A stretch of 64,000 nt of DNA, from assembly GCA_019925105.1 (NCBI GenBank), contig JAHGAU010000026.1:496001-560000 (forward strand), given 5' to 3'. The DNA comes from Niebla homalea. Taxonomy: Eukaryota > Ascomycota > Lecanoromycetes > Lecanorales > Ramalinaceae. Positions 44,635 through 55,872 of this stretch are shown here, one piece after another. Positions within the stretch are counted from its first letter, which is position 1, and each line of letters opens with the position of its first letter. A program made the translations under genes and the position numbers. The notes beneath the pieces are model-generated. The model saw nothing but the letters and a program-made list of their open reading frames with translations, was not told where the DNA came from and ran no database searches.

Positions 44635-46110
44635 ATGGATGCGGTGACTGGCAAGTACAGAGAAAAAAGTGATACCCTTTCGGGCCTTACCCCGGATTCA
44701 CGAAGCGATTCGCAAGCGTCTGAGCGCACCTTATTCAACATGTCAGATACCGAATTGGAGGACAGAAGCAAGAGCAAGGACTTGGAGAAGGATGGCGCCG
44801 ACCGCATCATACCTCAGACTCCTACAGTCGTCACAAAGGATCATGCCGCACCCGATCCCTTGGCCCGGGCTAAGATGCTCATGTGGATGGCCATCAATAC
44901 ACTCGCTACTGTCTTCATTGTACGTCGCCTGTTCATATGAGCTTTGGCAGATGGGAACTGGCTTGGCCCTCCTGCTTTACTCATCCCCTATCTGGAAACA
45001 CCACTCCAGGACTGATGCAATGTTCTAGGTATTCTGCAACAAGGCTATCTTCTCAGATCCCTCCTTCGGCCAGTGTCAGGCCGCCTTCGCCGCCTTCCAT
45101 TTTACCATCACAGCACTCACACTCTACATCCTCTCGCGACCCGGCCTCAACATGTTCAGCCCAAAGTACATCTCTGTGGGCAGCATGATGCCCTTGGCGG
45201 TAGCAATGGCCATGAACATTGTCGGCATGAACCTCTCTCTTCAGATCTCCACCATCACTTTCTACCAGATCACAAGAGTCATGCTCACACCCACCGTCGC
45301 TGTCATCAATTTCTTCTTCTACAAGAAGAGTATACCTAGAATGGCTGCATATGCCCTCATCCCAATGTGCTTCGGCGTAGCATTGATCAGCTACTATGAC
45401 GTCAAGCCACCTCCGCCCCCAGGTGCTCCTATCAAGGAGACTGGTGCGCTCGGCGTCATTGTCGCCTTCGGGAGCGTCTTCATCAGTGGTGTCTACACAG
45501 TGTGGGTGGGGACGTATCAGAGAAAATACGAGGTCAATGGTTTTCAGCTATTGTACAACCAAGCTCCCATTGGGGCTGTCGTTCTGCTTTACGTCGTTCC
45601 CTGGACCGACAAGTTCCCAGCTCTGGACCAAGCGCCTGTCAGTGTCTGGTATCTGATCCTGTTCTCTGGTTTCCTAGCTTCTTTGATCAATGTTTCGTAA
45701 GTGCTCCACTTGCTGTTCCCAATCGAAAAGTCCTACTGACAGGACGCTTTTGCAGTCAATTCTTCATCATAGGAGGTGCTGGAGCTGTCGAGAGCACAGT
45801 TGTCGGTCATTTGAAAACCGTTCTGATCGTCCTTTTGGGGTCGTGTAAGTACCTTCCTCCATATCAAAAAAGGCAAGCACATGCGAAAGCATGTCTTCTC
45901 TCCGTGCCCGTACCTCCTTCGTTTGCCAAGATTAATTACTGAATCAATATCTTGCAGTCACGGGCGGTCGGGTCATTACAGATAAAGCCGCGCTAGGCAT
46001 TATGCTCGCATTGCTGAGCATCTTTGCGTGAGTTCGTTTGCTGAGAGGACCCACCATATTGGCTGACATGGACTAGATATTCGGCCATCATGATGCGACA
46101 GCCTAAGTGA
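44635..46110 (+). CDS. SLC35/TPT-family nucleotide-sugar or triose-phosphate-type transporter
   Basis: Drug/metabolite superfamily members of this type move nucleotide sugars or phosphorylated metabolites across Golgi or ER membranes. Exons 44635-44919, 45029-45696, 45756-45844, 45958-46027 and 46077-46110 sum to 382 codons. After a charged N-terminal leader come about ten hydrophobic segments, e.g. MLMWMAINTLATVFIVFCNK, AFAAFHFTITALTLYILSRP, MPLAVAMAMNIVGMNLSLQI and GALGVIVAFGSVFISGVYT. The VGHLKTVLIVLLGSFTGGRV motif near the end is diagnostic for the TPT/SLC35E group. Translation could also begin at an in-frame ATG at 44743 (MSDTELEDRSKSKD). Substrate cannot be told from the sequence. Confidence 0.87.
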
Positions 46111-46553
46111 TTGACCCTCTGATGAACTGTGCCTTTTCTCGTCTGATTGAACGATCTTGGAAATTGCGCTTCAACCGCTCTCTTCTTGTAGCTTTCGATC
46201 AGAGACATGGGGACTCGGCGTTCGGAAAGCGCTGTATTCACGCCTTTTGGATGGGGGATACTGGTATTAGAAATCTCTGAGGCAGGGGGTCCTTGAACAT
46301 TAAGTATTCAAGTAGCTTGACTAATGCTAGTCTTGCAACTTGTGAGAAGATCATGTATGAATGAGACTTAATCAAGCATTCCAGAATTGTATCCATCGAT
46401 CACCTCCACCCTTCTTGCATGATGCCACTCAAGCTTGCACATGAACTAAAATCACAAAGAGAATATCCACCAGCGTTTCGTCATGCTGCATCATATTGCT
46501 AAATTTCTTGCAGTGGCCGTAGATACACTGTTTCTTACAATATGTGCCAAATT
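46111..46553. other. Convergent spacer between the transporter and TRM8
   Basis: 440 bp between stop codons; no supported feature. Confidence 0.5.
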
Positions 46554-47686
46554 TCAACTCTCGCCTGGCCATGGCGGATCCTCCTTCCTCCGCCAGACAT
46601 CCACAAACTTCTTCCCACCATTTCTCGTCACTTTCTTGCCCTCCTCCGTCTCTTCTCTCATACATTTTACCAACATTCCCACAGTTTCATCCTCCCACTC
46701 CCCCTCCTTTCCCTCCTCGGGCACCTCAACCTTCGCAAACAGCCCCTCCTCACCCTCCCTATTCCCATCCTCGGCAACCTGTCCCTCCTGCCCCATTCCT
46801 CTGCTGTTATCCATCTTCCCGAATTCTCCAAACCGGCCTCGCATCCACCCAGCCAACTCCTCCACATCAGTGATGCACCACACGCAGCCCTCGGGCCTCA
46901 ACACATACGCATACTCCGCGCACAGTGTCTCGCTGACGATGCGCGCCTTGTGCTTGCGGGCCTTGAAGTGCGGGTCCGGGAAGCAGAGGAAGATGTGGGC
47001 GAGCGAGGCGCGGGGGAAGAAGTTGGGGAGGAACTTCATGGAGTTGGTGCGGAGGGCGGAGATGTTTTGGTAGGGTGAGGGTGAGGGTGAGAGTGAGGGT
47101 GGTGCTGGTGCTGGTGAAGTGTTGGGTGGTGGAGCATCATCTGCATCTCCTGCCGATTCGGGTTGCGAGAGTTGGGGGCGTGGTTGATTTTGGCAACGGA
47201 GAGCGCGGATCCGGTCGTTGACATAGGATGTCACTTGTGTGCGGATTTCCATTCCCAGGATCAACTCGTCTGGGAGGAGGGGGGAGAGGGCGACGAGGAG
47301 ACCACCGAAGCCGCAGCCGATGTCTGCGATGGTGACGGGTTTTGTGAGGGGTGTAGCTGAGCTTTCTCGTACAGTGCGATTGTGGTCTATGAAGGCTGGA
47401 TAGTGGGTCGACCAATCCATTTGGTCTGGACTGATTGGACTAGAGGAGGCATCTGGGTTAGCGAGTCAGCTCTATGTTGAGACGAGCAATGGGCATTTAT
47501 GTGGTTGTATTGCAAGATCTTCGATGGGTAGTGCGATGCTTACTATGTCAAAGCATGATCGGAAAAAGGATTTGCGTGTGCTCGCTGGCGATAGAATTTC
47601 TTCTTGGGCAGCTCTGTGGTGCCTTTGGATGAAGCATGAGAGGCGCGATACTCTTCACGCTTCTTCCGTTTGCTTGATGCTGTCAT
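46554..47686 (-). CDS. TRM8: tRNA (guanine-46-N7) methyltransferase catalytic subunit Trm8
   Basis: Trm8, with WD40 partner Trm82, makes m7G46 in tRNA. Exons 47686-47544 and 47439-46554 give 342 residues. The basic leader (SSKRKKREEY, FYRQRAHANPFSDHALTYP) is typical. The junction restores ISPDQMDWSTHYPAF. SAM-binding motifs are DIGCGFGGLLVALSPLLP with LGMEIR, and the catalytic region is IFLCFPDPHFKARKHKARIV. About 40 residues rich in Pro, Ser and Ala are inserted after NDRIRALR and before NISALRTNSMKFLPNFF, encoded by a (GGGTGA)-like repetitive DNA tract at about 47073-47115. The insertion sits in a loop and should be tolerated. Confidence 0.92.
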
Positions 47687-48231
47687 ACTGATGATACTCT
47701 TCCAATGTGCTTGAGTCAACTTGGTAGGTCGGGAGGCTTTGTGATATTGGAGAAGAATGCACACAATCTGTGTGTCGGTCAAGGGTTTGATGTGATTCTG
47801 GACTAGTCAAAAGGAGTTAAAGAACTTCCAAAATGCTTGAGTCCTAAGCAGCTGTGGGAATCAGAGGTGCTACAGTGAACTGGGAAAGCTCTCAGTGAAC
47901 GTTTACATTTACAGTCCGGCGATAGGGATAGATCAAAGACTTCAAAGGAGTTTACTCTAGTGAATTGAGTTTGATGTATGACTTATGTACCCCAGATTTC
48001 CGCTAGCGTTCCCGTGTGGGGTTAGCCTTGAGAGGCTTGGAATTGCCCATTGATTCAGGGATGATCACGGGACCAAACCCCGCATTGATGGCTCAGCATT
48101 CCAACCCCTTCTCTTCTGATGACCGTTATCCTGTACATGAATCTCTTCATTCCCTCATAGCACTTGATCCATCTTATACCCTGAACACCAAAGCTCAATT
48201 TGCAACCTCGTGCAAACAACCAACATCTGAC
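47687..48231. promoter_or_regulatory. Divergent promoter region (TRM8 / small CDS)
   Basis: 545 bp between divergent starts. The frame of the downstream gene is open upstream of its ATG as far as 48016, so an earlier start (ATG at 48061 or 48088) is possible but the extra residues look unconserved. Confidence 0.4.
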
Positions 48232-49029
48232 ATGTCTGCTGAAACATCAAACCTCACCAAGGTCGACTCTGCTGTCTCAGGCTTGTCATCATCCCCTCCT
48301 GAACACAAGGGCCATCGGAGAGCGAGCTCCAGTGCTGCAGGGGTGTACAACATCGCCGACTTGGGTAAGTCAACCAACCTACAATTGTTCAAATGCCATA
48401 TCAGCAGTCCACGAGCCAAGCGTCATATGCTGACACAAACACAGAGAAAGAGGGCAAGGAGCTGGAGATTGCCAAGGAGACCCAGAAGCTGAATTGGTAG
48501 GTCCAGTCTTCCCAATGCATTGGAGAGAGGTTTCGCTTGCGACCCGAAGTCAAGACCCTCTCCGCATTTGACCAATCAAGTGGTTGAAGCATTTTAAAAG
48601 AACCAAACTGACTCACTATTTGTAGGAAGCTCAATACCTCACCGGCATCTTTGGAGGAGAAGGATACACTGAAAAAATTCCTCACTACCCCTCCCGTCAA
48701 GAAAATTGATCTTCATTTCCCATTGGGCCTTGAGGTCACGGCAAGGAATCTGAAAGGCGTCACCATCAAGGATGCACTAGACGCCATCCATAAACAATTC
48801 AAGAAGAAGGCATGACCCATCCACATCATTATAGCTTCTGGCATTAGAAAGAAATATGACGCTGACTGAACTTGTATAACAGCAAGACGATGAGCTTGAC
48901 TTACCAATTCTGGCGGGATTCGAATGGGACAAAGAAGAATCTTGGACACGCCTGATCGTCCATCAGAAGAAAGAGGGGCAACAGGCACCCAGCAAGAAGA
49001 AGGGCAAGAAAGGAGGCAATGACGAGTAA
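48232..49029 (+). CDS. Small conserved-type fungal protein with a GC-AG intron
   Basis: Exons 48232-48364, 48445-48496, 48626-48809 and 48883-49029 sum to 172 codons. The third intron starts with GC (AAG|GCATGA) and ends CAG. Splicing it adds QDDELDLPILAGFEWDKEES and a basic tail (KKKGKKGG); without splicing the protein would stop after FKKKA. The segment IDLHFPLGLEVTARNLKGVT followed by IKDALDAIHKQF recalls the core of fungal DUF6699-type proteins, but the match is loose. The N-terminus is Ser-rich, and EKEGKELEIAKETQKLNWKL follows. Function unknown. Confidence 0.72.
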
Positions 49030-49701
49030 GTCGTCCGTGCAAAGTCCCCAAGAGATGCCGACAATGTCGCCGCTGCAAAGTCACGTAAGGCTCGGACAGA
49101 ACAGAGCGTTGTATCATAGTCCAGACCTTGATGCGCATAAAGGCCGGAAAAGATAGCTAGACAATGCAACAACCCAGCGAATCGATAGCACATCATGCTG
49201 TACAGTGCTTCAATCTCTGTGCTTTTCATCATCTGACTCTGGCAATGCTTTTCGTAGGCCTGTCTCTGCATGGTGCCGGCGACCGGCAGAGAGACGAGAA
49301 GTAAAGTCGCCCGATATTCAGCTTGTCGGTGTACTTCTTGAATACTTGATAGGACTGAGTGAATTGGAAAAGAGACTACCTCGCTTAAGGAGAAAATTTC
49401 AAGGCTTTGCGCTTATACCCAATCAGGCACTAGCCTCCCGCCAACCTATTTCCAGCAATGACTGATACGTATTTACATGTACCTCCATCCCCAGAGAGGA
49501 GTCTATCTACAGTCTAACACATCAAGTGCGTATGTGTGAACTGTTTGTCCTTCCTCCTTTGCCTCACGTACCATACTCGCAATTGCTCTACGATTTCACT
49601 GGTTTTTCCCATGGTCAAATCTATTTCCATTTTGAACTATTCTTCTTGTCTGGTTCTCATACATACTTCTTTGCAAACGCCCTGTTTGTTATCTCAAGAG
49701 A
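49030..49701. promoter_or_regulatory. Spacer upstream of the FAD oxidoreductase
   Basis: 670 bp between two plus-strand genes, pyrimidine-rich just before 49702. Plus ORFs at 49526-49915 overlap the start of the next gene and look like chance. Confidence 0.45.
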
Positions 49702-51141
49702 ATGGACAAACGTGCAGAAATTCCTCCTGGCTTACCTCATCCCAACCCTACAATTTCATATTGGCAAGATCCCCCATCCTCTTTGTCGAACCATCAAACC
49801 ACAAGTGAGCTACCAGCTACTGTGGATGTCGTTATCATCGGTTCCGGCATCACAGGTGCTTCGATTGCTTTTCATCTGCTTGAAAAAGATTCTCCCCCTT
49901 CTGTTCTCATGCTAGAAGCTCGTTCTGCCTCTTCAGGAGCCTCGGGTCGGAATGGCGGGCACACCAAGCATGCCTCGTACCGACACTTTGTTGATAATTG
50001 CAAGACAGAGGGTGAAGCCGAAGCTTCGAAGATCGCTAGGTTCGAGTATGATTGTATGAAGGCGGTGCACTCATTTGCCAGAGAACACGACATCGATTGT
50101 GATAGTTGGGAAGGTGATACTGTTGACATAATCTACGACAAAGATCAACTGACAAAAGCCCGAGACGCTGTTGCAAAAATGAAGCGAGTCTTGGGAGAAG
50201 ACGACCCGGTTGCAAATTACCGTTTTTGGGACCCGGAAGAGACTCAGCGTCAATTCTATGCTGAAGATTCCTTAGGCGCAGTGTCGTACGCTGCTGGAAG
50301 TCTAAGCGCCTACCGTTTTGTGATAGGTGTACTCGAAATAGCGCTGAAAAGGGGATTGAATCTCCAAACCCAGACACCGGCTTTGAGAATAGTCCCTTCA
50401 AGCAAAGAGGACTCGCGTTGGACGATAGAAACCCCCAGGGGCTCTGTATCCGCCGCAAAGCTTGTCCTAGCAAGCAATGGATATACCGCACATCTGGCAC
50501 CTCCGTTTCAAGGGGTAATTGTTCCTTTGAGAGGTCATATGACAGCACAACGACCAGGCCTGTCGCTGCCGCAAGATGGCTTGCCAACTACTTACTCATT
50601 CATCTATGAGGATGGATATGAGTACATGATACCTCGCCGACAAGGATCAAGACTCTCCGGAGACTTAATGATTGGCGGAGGATTAACCAAGGCGGCGAAT
50701 GCAGGGCTCCAAGAATTTGGCACTACCGATGATACGACCGCAGATCCAGTCATCCAGGACTACCTGGTCGACTGCACTGAAACCTACTTTGGCTCAAACT
50801 GGGGCGCAGATCATCCAGAACGGCGGTTGAGACAGGCCTGGACTGGGATAATGGGCTATAGCGCGGATGGCTTTCCGTTCATCGGGCCCATGCCGGGAGA
50901 AGACGGTCTTTATGTTGCGGCCTCCTTCCAAGGCTCGGGCATGGTCTTAAGTCTTCTCTGCGCAAAGGCGTTGACACAAATGGTGGGCAAATACGATCAC
51001 AAAACGCTCGATAGTTGGTTTCCAAAGGCTTTCCGTCTGAGGCCGGGAAGATTGAACAGCAAGTTTAGGGGACGGCTTCACGCTACTGCACCGATTGATC
51101 TTGAACTCAAGTCTCAAAATTGTCCCATGTGTGTTACCTAA
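49702..51141 (+). CDS. FAD-dependent amine/amino-acid oxidase-type oxidoreductase (DAO family)
   Basis: A single exon of 479 residues. The FAD-binding motif VVIIGSGITGASIAFHLLE lies near residues 43-61, followed by LEARSASSGASGRNGGH, the second FAD contact. The C-terminal FAD segment is GIMGYSADGFPFIGPMPGED with YVAASFQGSGMVLSLLCAKA. These features define the DAO superfamily (PF01266), which includes sarcosine, proline and glycine oxidases. A short Pro-rich leader precedes the FAD domain, without mitochondrial features. The C-terminus ends CPMCVT, not a peroxisomal SKL signal, so a cytosolic enzyme is likely. The substrate cannot be deduced. Confidence 0.9.
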   Translation: MDKRAEIPPGLPHPNPTISYWQDPPSSLSNHQTTSELPATVDVVIIGSGITGASIAFHLLEKDSPPSVLMLEARSASSGASGRNGGHTKHASYRHFVDNCKTEGEAEASKIARFEYDCMKAVHSFAREHDIDCDSWEGDTVDIIYDKDQLTKARDAVAKMKRVLGEDDPVANYRFWDPEETQRQFYAEDSLGAVSYAAGSLSAYRFVIGVLEIALKRGLNLQTQTPALRIVPSSKEDSRWTIETPRGSVSAAKLVLASNGYTAHLAPPFQGVIVPLRGHMTAQRPGLSLPQDGLPTTYSFIYEDGYEYMIPRRQGSRLSGDLMIGGGLTKAANAGLQEFGTTDDTTADPVIQDYLVDCTETYFGSNWGADHPERRLRQAWTGIMGYSADGFPFIGPMPGEDGLYVAASFQGSGMVLSLLCAKALTQMVGKYDHKTLDSWFPKAFRLRPGRLNSKFRGRLHATAPIDLELKSQNCPMCVT

Positions 51142-51227
51142 ATGAGCGTGGATGGTATCATGACTACGTCGTCTCCAAAACCAGACTGACAACATCAAAG
51201 CATGCCCCCTTTCCAGCAATTGATTCC

Positions 51228-51868
51228 TTACCACGTCTCATCAGCGTGACGTAGAGAGCTCTTCTCTTTTGGCTTAAACCTTTGAACCCTAGCAACATGA
51301 GATCTATGCACAATAGTCGAGCGCCTTTCGCTTACCTTTGACTTTTGAGCTCCTTTGGGGTCAGCTTCCTCCGCCCATCGATTTGACGCGCTCTCGCGGT
51401 TCTGCGCTCGCGTGGAAGTGCTAGTCTGAACCTTGCTGTTCGTGTCTTTACGATGGCTCTCAGCCCTCTCAGAGATCCTCTCGCTGGAGGCTTGCTGCGA
51501 GGGCGTCAAGAGGCTATTACCACTCAGGGGATCGATTTTCCCCATGCCGAAATCAACATCCTTCAGCTTTGCCCGACCTTCGACACCTTCTGCTGCGTTA
51601 CTAGAAGTTCCTCTCGACGTTGATGTCGTTGCCTTCCCCGAGGCATTGCTCGGTTGAGCTCTTTCCGATACTGAAGTAGCCGATGGGCCCTTCATATTAG
51701 GATCGGAGTTTGACCCGACGGTAGGGAGACTCCTAAGCTAATATCAGCGCACTCTCGAATGGCATACAACCAAGAAGTTGGAACCCTCACGATATTCTTA
51801 ATACGTAAAGACTGCCGGAAGCTGGGTGTTACTCGGTAAAGCTTTAATGTGAGTCTCCTTGTGTGCAT
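51228..51868 (-). CDS. Small Ser-rich protein of unknown function
   Basis: Exons 51868-51791 and 51737-51228 (53-nt intron, GTGAGG...TTAG) sum to 196 codons. The spliced start reads MHTRRLTLKLYRVTPSFRQS then LRIKNILRSLPTVGSNSDPN and MKGPSATSV. The middle is Ser/Ala-rich and disordered; KLKDVDFGMGKIDPLSGNSL looks like a conserved core. The C-terminus is basic (TIVHRSHVARVQRFKPKEKS). The basic, Arg-rich N-terminus could be a mitochondrial presequence, but that is a guess. Without splicing the ORF begins at MKGPS. It is convergent with the FAD oxidoreductase, under 90 bp apart. Confidence 0.55.
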
Positions 51869-53230
51869 ACTTTGTGAAGTGAGCTTGATGCAAGAGCTGA
51901 AAATGGATTTAGATTGCAAAAAATGGGAGGCAGCTCTTGCTTATATGTTGTATCCGACCAATGTGTTTCCAACATCCCAAAGGGTATTGTCAACGTCATT
52001 CGAAGCATGCCAGACCAAAGACCGAATGTCTCCAGGACCACCGGCAACAGTTGCATACTCATAAGAGTTATGGCTCGTTGGCGGCCATAACTCTGTAGTG
52101 AGTATTCAGTGTCACTTGGATCATGGACGCTAACAATGTGACTGCGCACAGCACATCAAATACCCCCTAGCGCACGATAACAGAGTATCATTCAATCGAT
52201 GAGCTGGCTTCAACATGGCAAAATTCCTTCTGGGAAAGGCCAAGGACTAACAGAGACGCCATTCCAACATCATATGCAAGTTCAGATCTTCCAACAGCAT
52301 GTGGACGACGTACGATAGCCTGTCGGCTGGATCATTTGCTCCCGTTGTCCATCACGTTAACTCTTTGCTTTTTCCTCATTACATGCTTACTGCTCTTCAT
52401 TCCACAGTCCTACACATCATAATCTCTTGGTCGATGCGCTCGGACCCCATTGCTGTAATGAAGGGCACGACAACTGCTCTTGAACACGAAACAAAATTCC
52501 AGATCCGTCAGAGCATCGACCTACTCGCTTCATGGTTCGAACAAATGGGCGAGCGAGAGGGGGTCACTAGGCCAATTGCACCAAAATTCAACAGTTTTCG
52601 TGGACAACGTTGCAAGCATAGCATGCAATGGAGCGAGTCTTCACCGCCTGTCTTCAGGCTTCCACACTTTGCGGCTCTAATGTGCCGAAAGCAGATTCGG
52701 GAGCGAATGGTCGATTACTTTGAAGATCTTCGCGCGTCATTGGTACAACTGCCATGATAGCTGACCCCGCTCTCGAGACGGCAAGTTGCAAGGGGTTGCA
52801 GGGGTTGCACATCTTGAACTTACTGGTGCAATGGAAGCGAGTCAACGTGGACAACGCTTGAAGAGCACCACGCCGCATTCCCAGGAGCCGCAAATTGAGT
52901 CTGAATCAGGGAAGAGTCTTTGCTCTTTTTGACTGAATTGCTCTGATTGGCTGAAGCAGACCTGCATTTTCGTGATCTAGAAGGGAACCTGGTTTGCGAG
53001 TCTGGCTGATTCAAGAGCACCATGGAGATTGGCGACTCAGTAAAGAATATTTCGATTCAATAAACAACAGAACCCTGAAGTGCATGGCCTGCAGCAGCCG
53101 TTTTGGGCAACATGGCACACCTGAAGACGTGCAGATTCGACAGTGCTTGGCACGATGCGACTTCGATTCTTCAGCCTGACATATGTCACTCCAACGACAA
53201 TCTCCTGACGACAATCTCCTGTGGGAATGT
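51869..53230. other. 1.36-kb spacer with one weak ORF
   Basis: Apart from the weak ORF at 52299-52757 there is a perfect 14-bp direct tandem repeat (acgacaatctcctg) at 53194-53221, just beyond the permease stop codon. Nothing else is supported. Confidence 0.45.
52299..52757 (+). CDS. Weak candidate ORF, 152 codons
   Basis: ATG-started frame reading MWTTYDSLSAGSFAPVVHHV, with a hydrophobic part (LTALHSTVLHIIISW) and a helical middle (FQIRQSIDLLASWFEQMGER), ending FEDLRASLVQLP. I recognise no family. Length is the only real support; composition is not low-complexity. It could be a lineage-specific gene or chance. Confidence 0.3.
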   Translation: MWTTYDSLSAGSFAPVVHHVNSLLFPHYMLTALHSTVLHIIISWSMRSDPIAVMKGTTTALEHETKFQIRQSIDLLASWFEQMGEREGVTRPIAPKFNSFRGQRCKHSMQWSESSPPVFRLPHFAALMCRKQIRERMVDYFEDLRASLVQLP

Positions 53231-55872
53231 CTAATTGAAGACTTTGTCTAGTGCGTATTGCACTTTGTTCCTGCAGTGCATAAGTCAGTGATTCTTTCGG
53301 CCATCCGTCCTCGGCACTCGAAATCTTACCTTGGTGGAATCGGAACATAGCTCCTCTGGTACTCCTCGATTTCCTCTACGTCTTTGTACAGATCCACTTC
53401 GCTCGGCTTCAGCCACTTGGTTCGCTTAAGCAACTTCCAGCCTACAAATAATATTGGGAAGACTGCGATCATAGTGTAAGAAAAAAGGAATGTCGGCACA
53501 CTCCAGTGTCCACTAAGAAACACAGGATACCCGCCGACGAAAGTCATGGTGAACGTTGCCGCCAATGCGTACCATGCGATGTAGGGCTGCCCAAACCCCT
53601 TGTACGGCAAGGAGTCTCGTGAGAGCCCCTGCGCCTCCCATGCATTCTTGAAGCATATGAAGGTGTATGACATCACACTGAAATTGATCAGCTGAGACGC
53701 CGTGACCTGCAAGCATATCGTCAGCGCGAACTTCTCCGTCATATCGACATTACCCCCTCCCCCCTGCAACCTACCAGATTGACAAACCACGACAGCACCA
53801 CCGCCGAGCTATTGCTGACTTGTAAGAAACTCAACAGGCTGATCACCAGTACCAATGCAACACAATAGATCGGTACCCCGTTCCTCGTACACCTCGTAAA
53901 TATCTTGGGCGCCTTCCCCTCCAGCGCCAGCCCAAACAGACTCCGGCTCGCGCAATACACGTAGCTATTCCCCGCCGAAAAACTCGCCGACAGCACCAAC
54001 GCATTCACTATATCCGGCATCACCGTGATCCTCAACCGATTCATCGCCACCACGTACGGACTCGCCGCCGCGCCTGGCGCCCCACTGTTGAACGCTTCCG
54101 TGAGCTCCGGATCGTTGTAGGGGACGTTGATCCCCACGGCCAGACTACCCAGCACGAAAAACGCCGTCAGCCGGCCAAAGACCTTGTTATACGCTTTCGG
54201 CAAGACTACACGTGGGTTCTCGGCCTCGCCCGCGGCCATGGATACGTAGTCAGGGCCGGCGATGGTGAAGGAGGCCTGGATGAGGCAACTGAGAAAGCCG
54301 AGGAAGCGGCCGAGGGAGCCGGTCTTGTAGAGAGGGGCGAAGGAGCCGGGGTCGCGCCAGTAGCGAAAGCCGAAGCGGTCATGCTGGGGGTTGCCGCCCA
54401 GCATGGTGATGAATCTGTGGACAGCCACCTTTTAAATTAGATTGGTAGATCTCTCGATCTATGTTTCGAAAAGAGAAAATCATGGGCAAAAAGCGATAAC
54501 GTGGAGAGAACCACCTGTGGGAAAAGATAAAACCTACGTGTACAGTACCAGCCCGATGATCAGCACGACCTTGCCCAGCGCGAGCCAGAACTCGGACTCT
54601 CCATACCACTTCACGGCGAAGACGTTAATGAGCCTGCCACAAATTGACCTGGATTAGCATCTTGTCGTTCCCGATTCCCCTTCCTTCCCACAAAACCCAG
54701 CGCCATTGCGAAGCGTATCGATCAATTCTCTTCCCCCATATGCCCCTCCCCGCTTCCCCAAAACACTCTCCCACGAGCAAGTAATGAGAAGGAAATGTTG
54801 ACGCACCCATACAACACGATGATAATGGCAATGACTCCCCCAGCCGGCACGATATCGCTCCAGTAGTGGATGATGACATTGCAGGCCACGATCTCAAAGG
54901 GCACAAGGGCGGCCTCGAAGACGAAGAAGTTGTAGCCGGCGGCGACGCCGAAGGCGTCATCGACGTAGCGGCCGGCGAAGCGGATGAAGGGCGAGGATAT
55001 GGGGAGGTAAGTCACCAGCTCTGCCGTAGCTGCGATTTTGAAGGGGCATTAGATTTGGTGGCTGTAGTGGAGGGGAAGGCGGTATTTTGGGGATTGATTA
55101 ATGAGTAACAGCAGGGCAGAATTAAGGTGTACAGGTTCGATTCAAGGCGGGTCAGCTCCGCCGGTCGACTACCGATTTTTCAACTTTGTAATAGCACATT
55201 GAATCGTCCCCCGGCATCTTCGGCCAACTTAAAAGCCGGGGAAAGTCTACAGGAAGAGATATAGAAACGCAAACGCAGAAGAAGAAACACGGTCTCGTAC
55301 ATATGGTGACTGATAGTATGACCGAACACCTAGAAGGCACCACAAACGATAAGAACTTGCATTGCTCAGTGGGGGGGGGTATAAGACTCTTCCAATTCTT
55401 TTCTGCCAACTGCCAATCTAAATATGCAACGCCGTCGCGGGCAGGTTGGGGTTTTGGGCAATTGGCAAACTTGAACGCTTTCTCGTCGTCCATACATCCA
55501 CAACAACAACGCTGAGTAGGGAGGGAGGGGGGGTAAACGAAGAGCTCACCAGAACGTGAAAGCGATGAAGAGGCTCCCTGGCCCCCCATTGAGCAGCCCC
55601 TGCCCGATTTGGACGTAGAGTGCGGTCCCAATGGTTCCTCCAATGCCGATCAATTGGATGTGCCTGGGCTTCAGCTTCCTGTGCGTGCTGTCACTGATGG
55701 GCTTGAGGTTGTGGGAGCTATCATCGTCGGGCGAATATGTTGGCAGATGGCCTGCTCTTGCTTCCCCGTCCTTAGTGCCGTATGTGATTGGAGGGGTCTC
55801 ATCGAGGGGTGTCTTTAGGCTGCTGTGAGAACGCATTGAAGGCGTAGCATTGTGCAAGGCGGTGGACATCAT
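53231..55872 (-). CDS. DIP5: DIP5-type dicarboxylic amino acid permease
   Basis: Plasma-membrane APC-family permease; DIP5 takes up glutamate and aspartate. Resolved exons: 55872-55550, 55029-54807, 54633-54538, 54414-53775, 53706-53330 and 53270-53231. Motifs: HIQLIGIGGTIGTALYVQIG, LVTYLPISSPFIRFAGRYVD, AAGYNFFVFEAALVPFEIVA, FWLALGKVVLIIGLVLYT, SFTIAGPDYVSMAAGEAENP, SAGNSYVYCASRSLFGLALE and SQLINFSVMSYTFICFKNAW. The last exon gives NKVQYALDKVFN. The piece linking FTFW to AELVTYLP is unresolved: a short exon beginning at 55511 (CVVVVD) is likely, but its end does not fit phase by one base. So the gene is either mis-modelled there or carries a one-base change. Confidence 0.88.

Noticed and set aside
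46483..47073. Plus-strand ORFs of 109-196 codons opposite TRM8
   Set aside because: Shadows of TRM8 exon 2, Pro/Ser-rich from the antisense of Glu/Gly codons.
55134..55143. tRNA B-box-like ggttcgattc
   Set aside because: The flanking bases do not pair as a T-arm and no A-box or acceptor stem fits.
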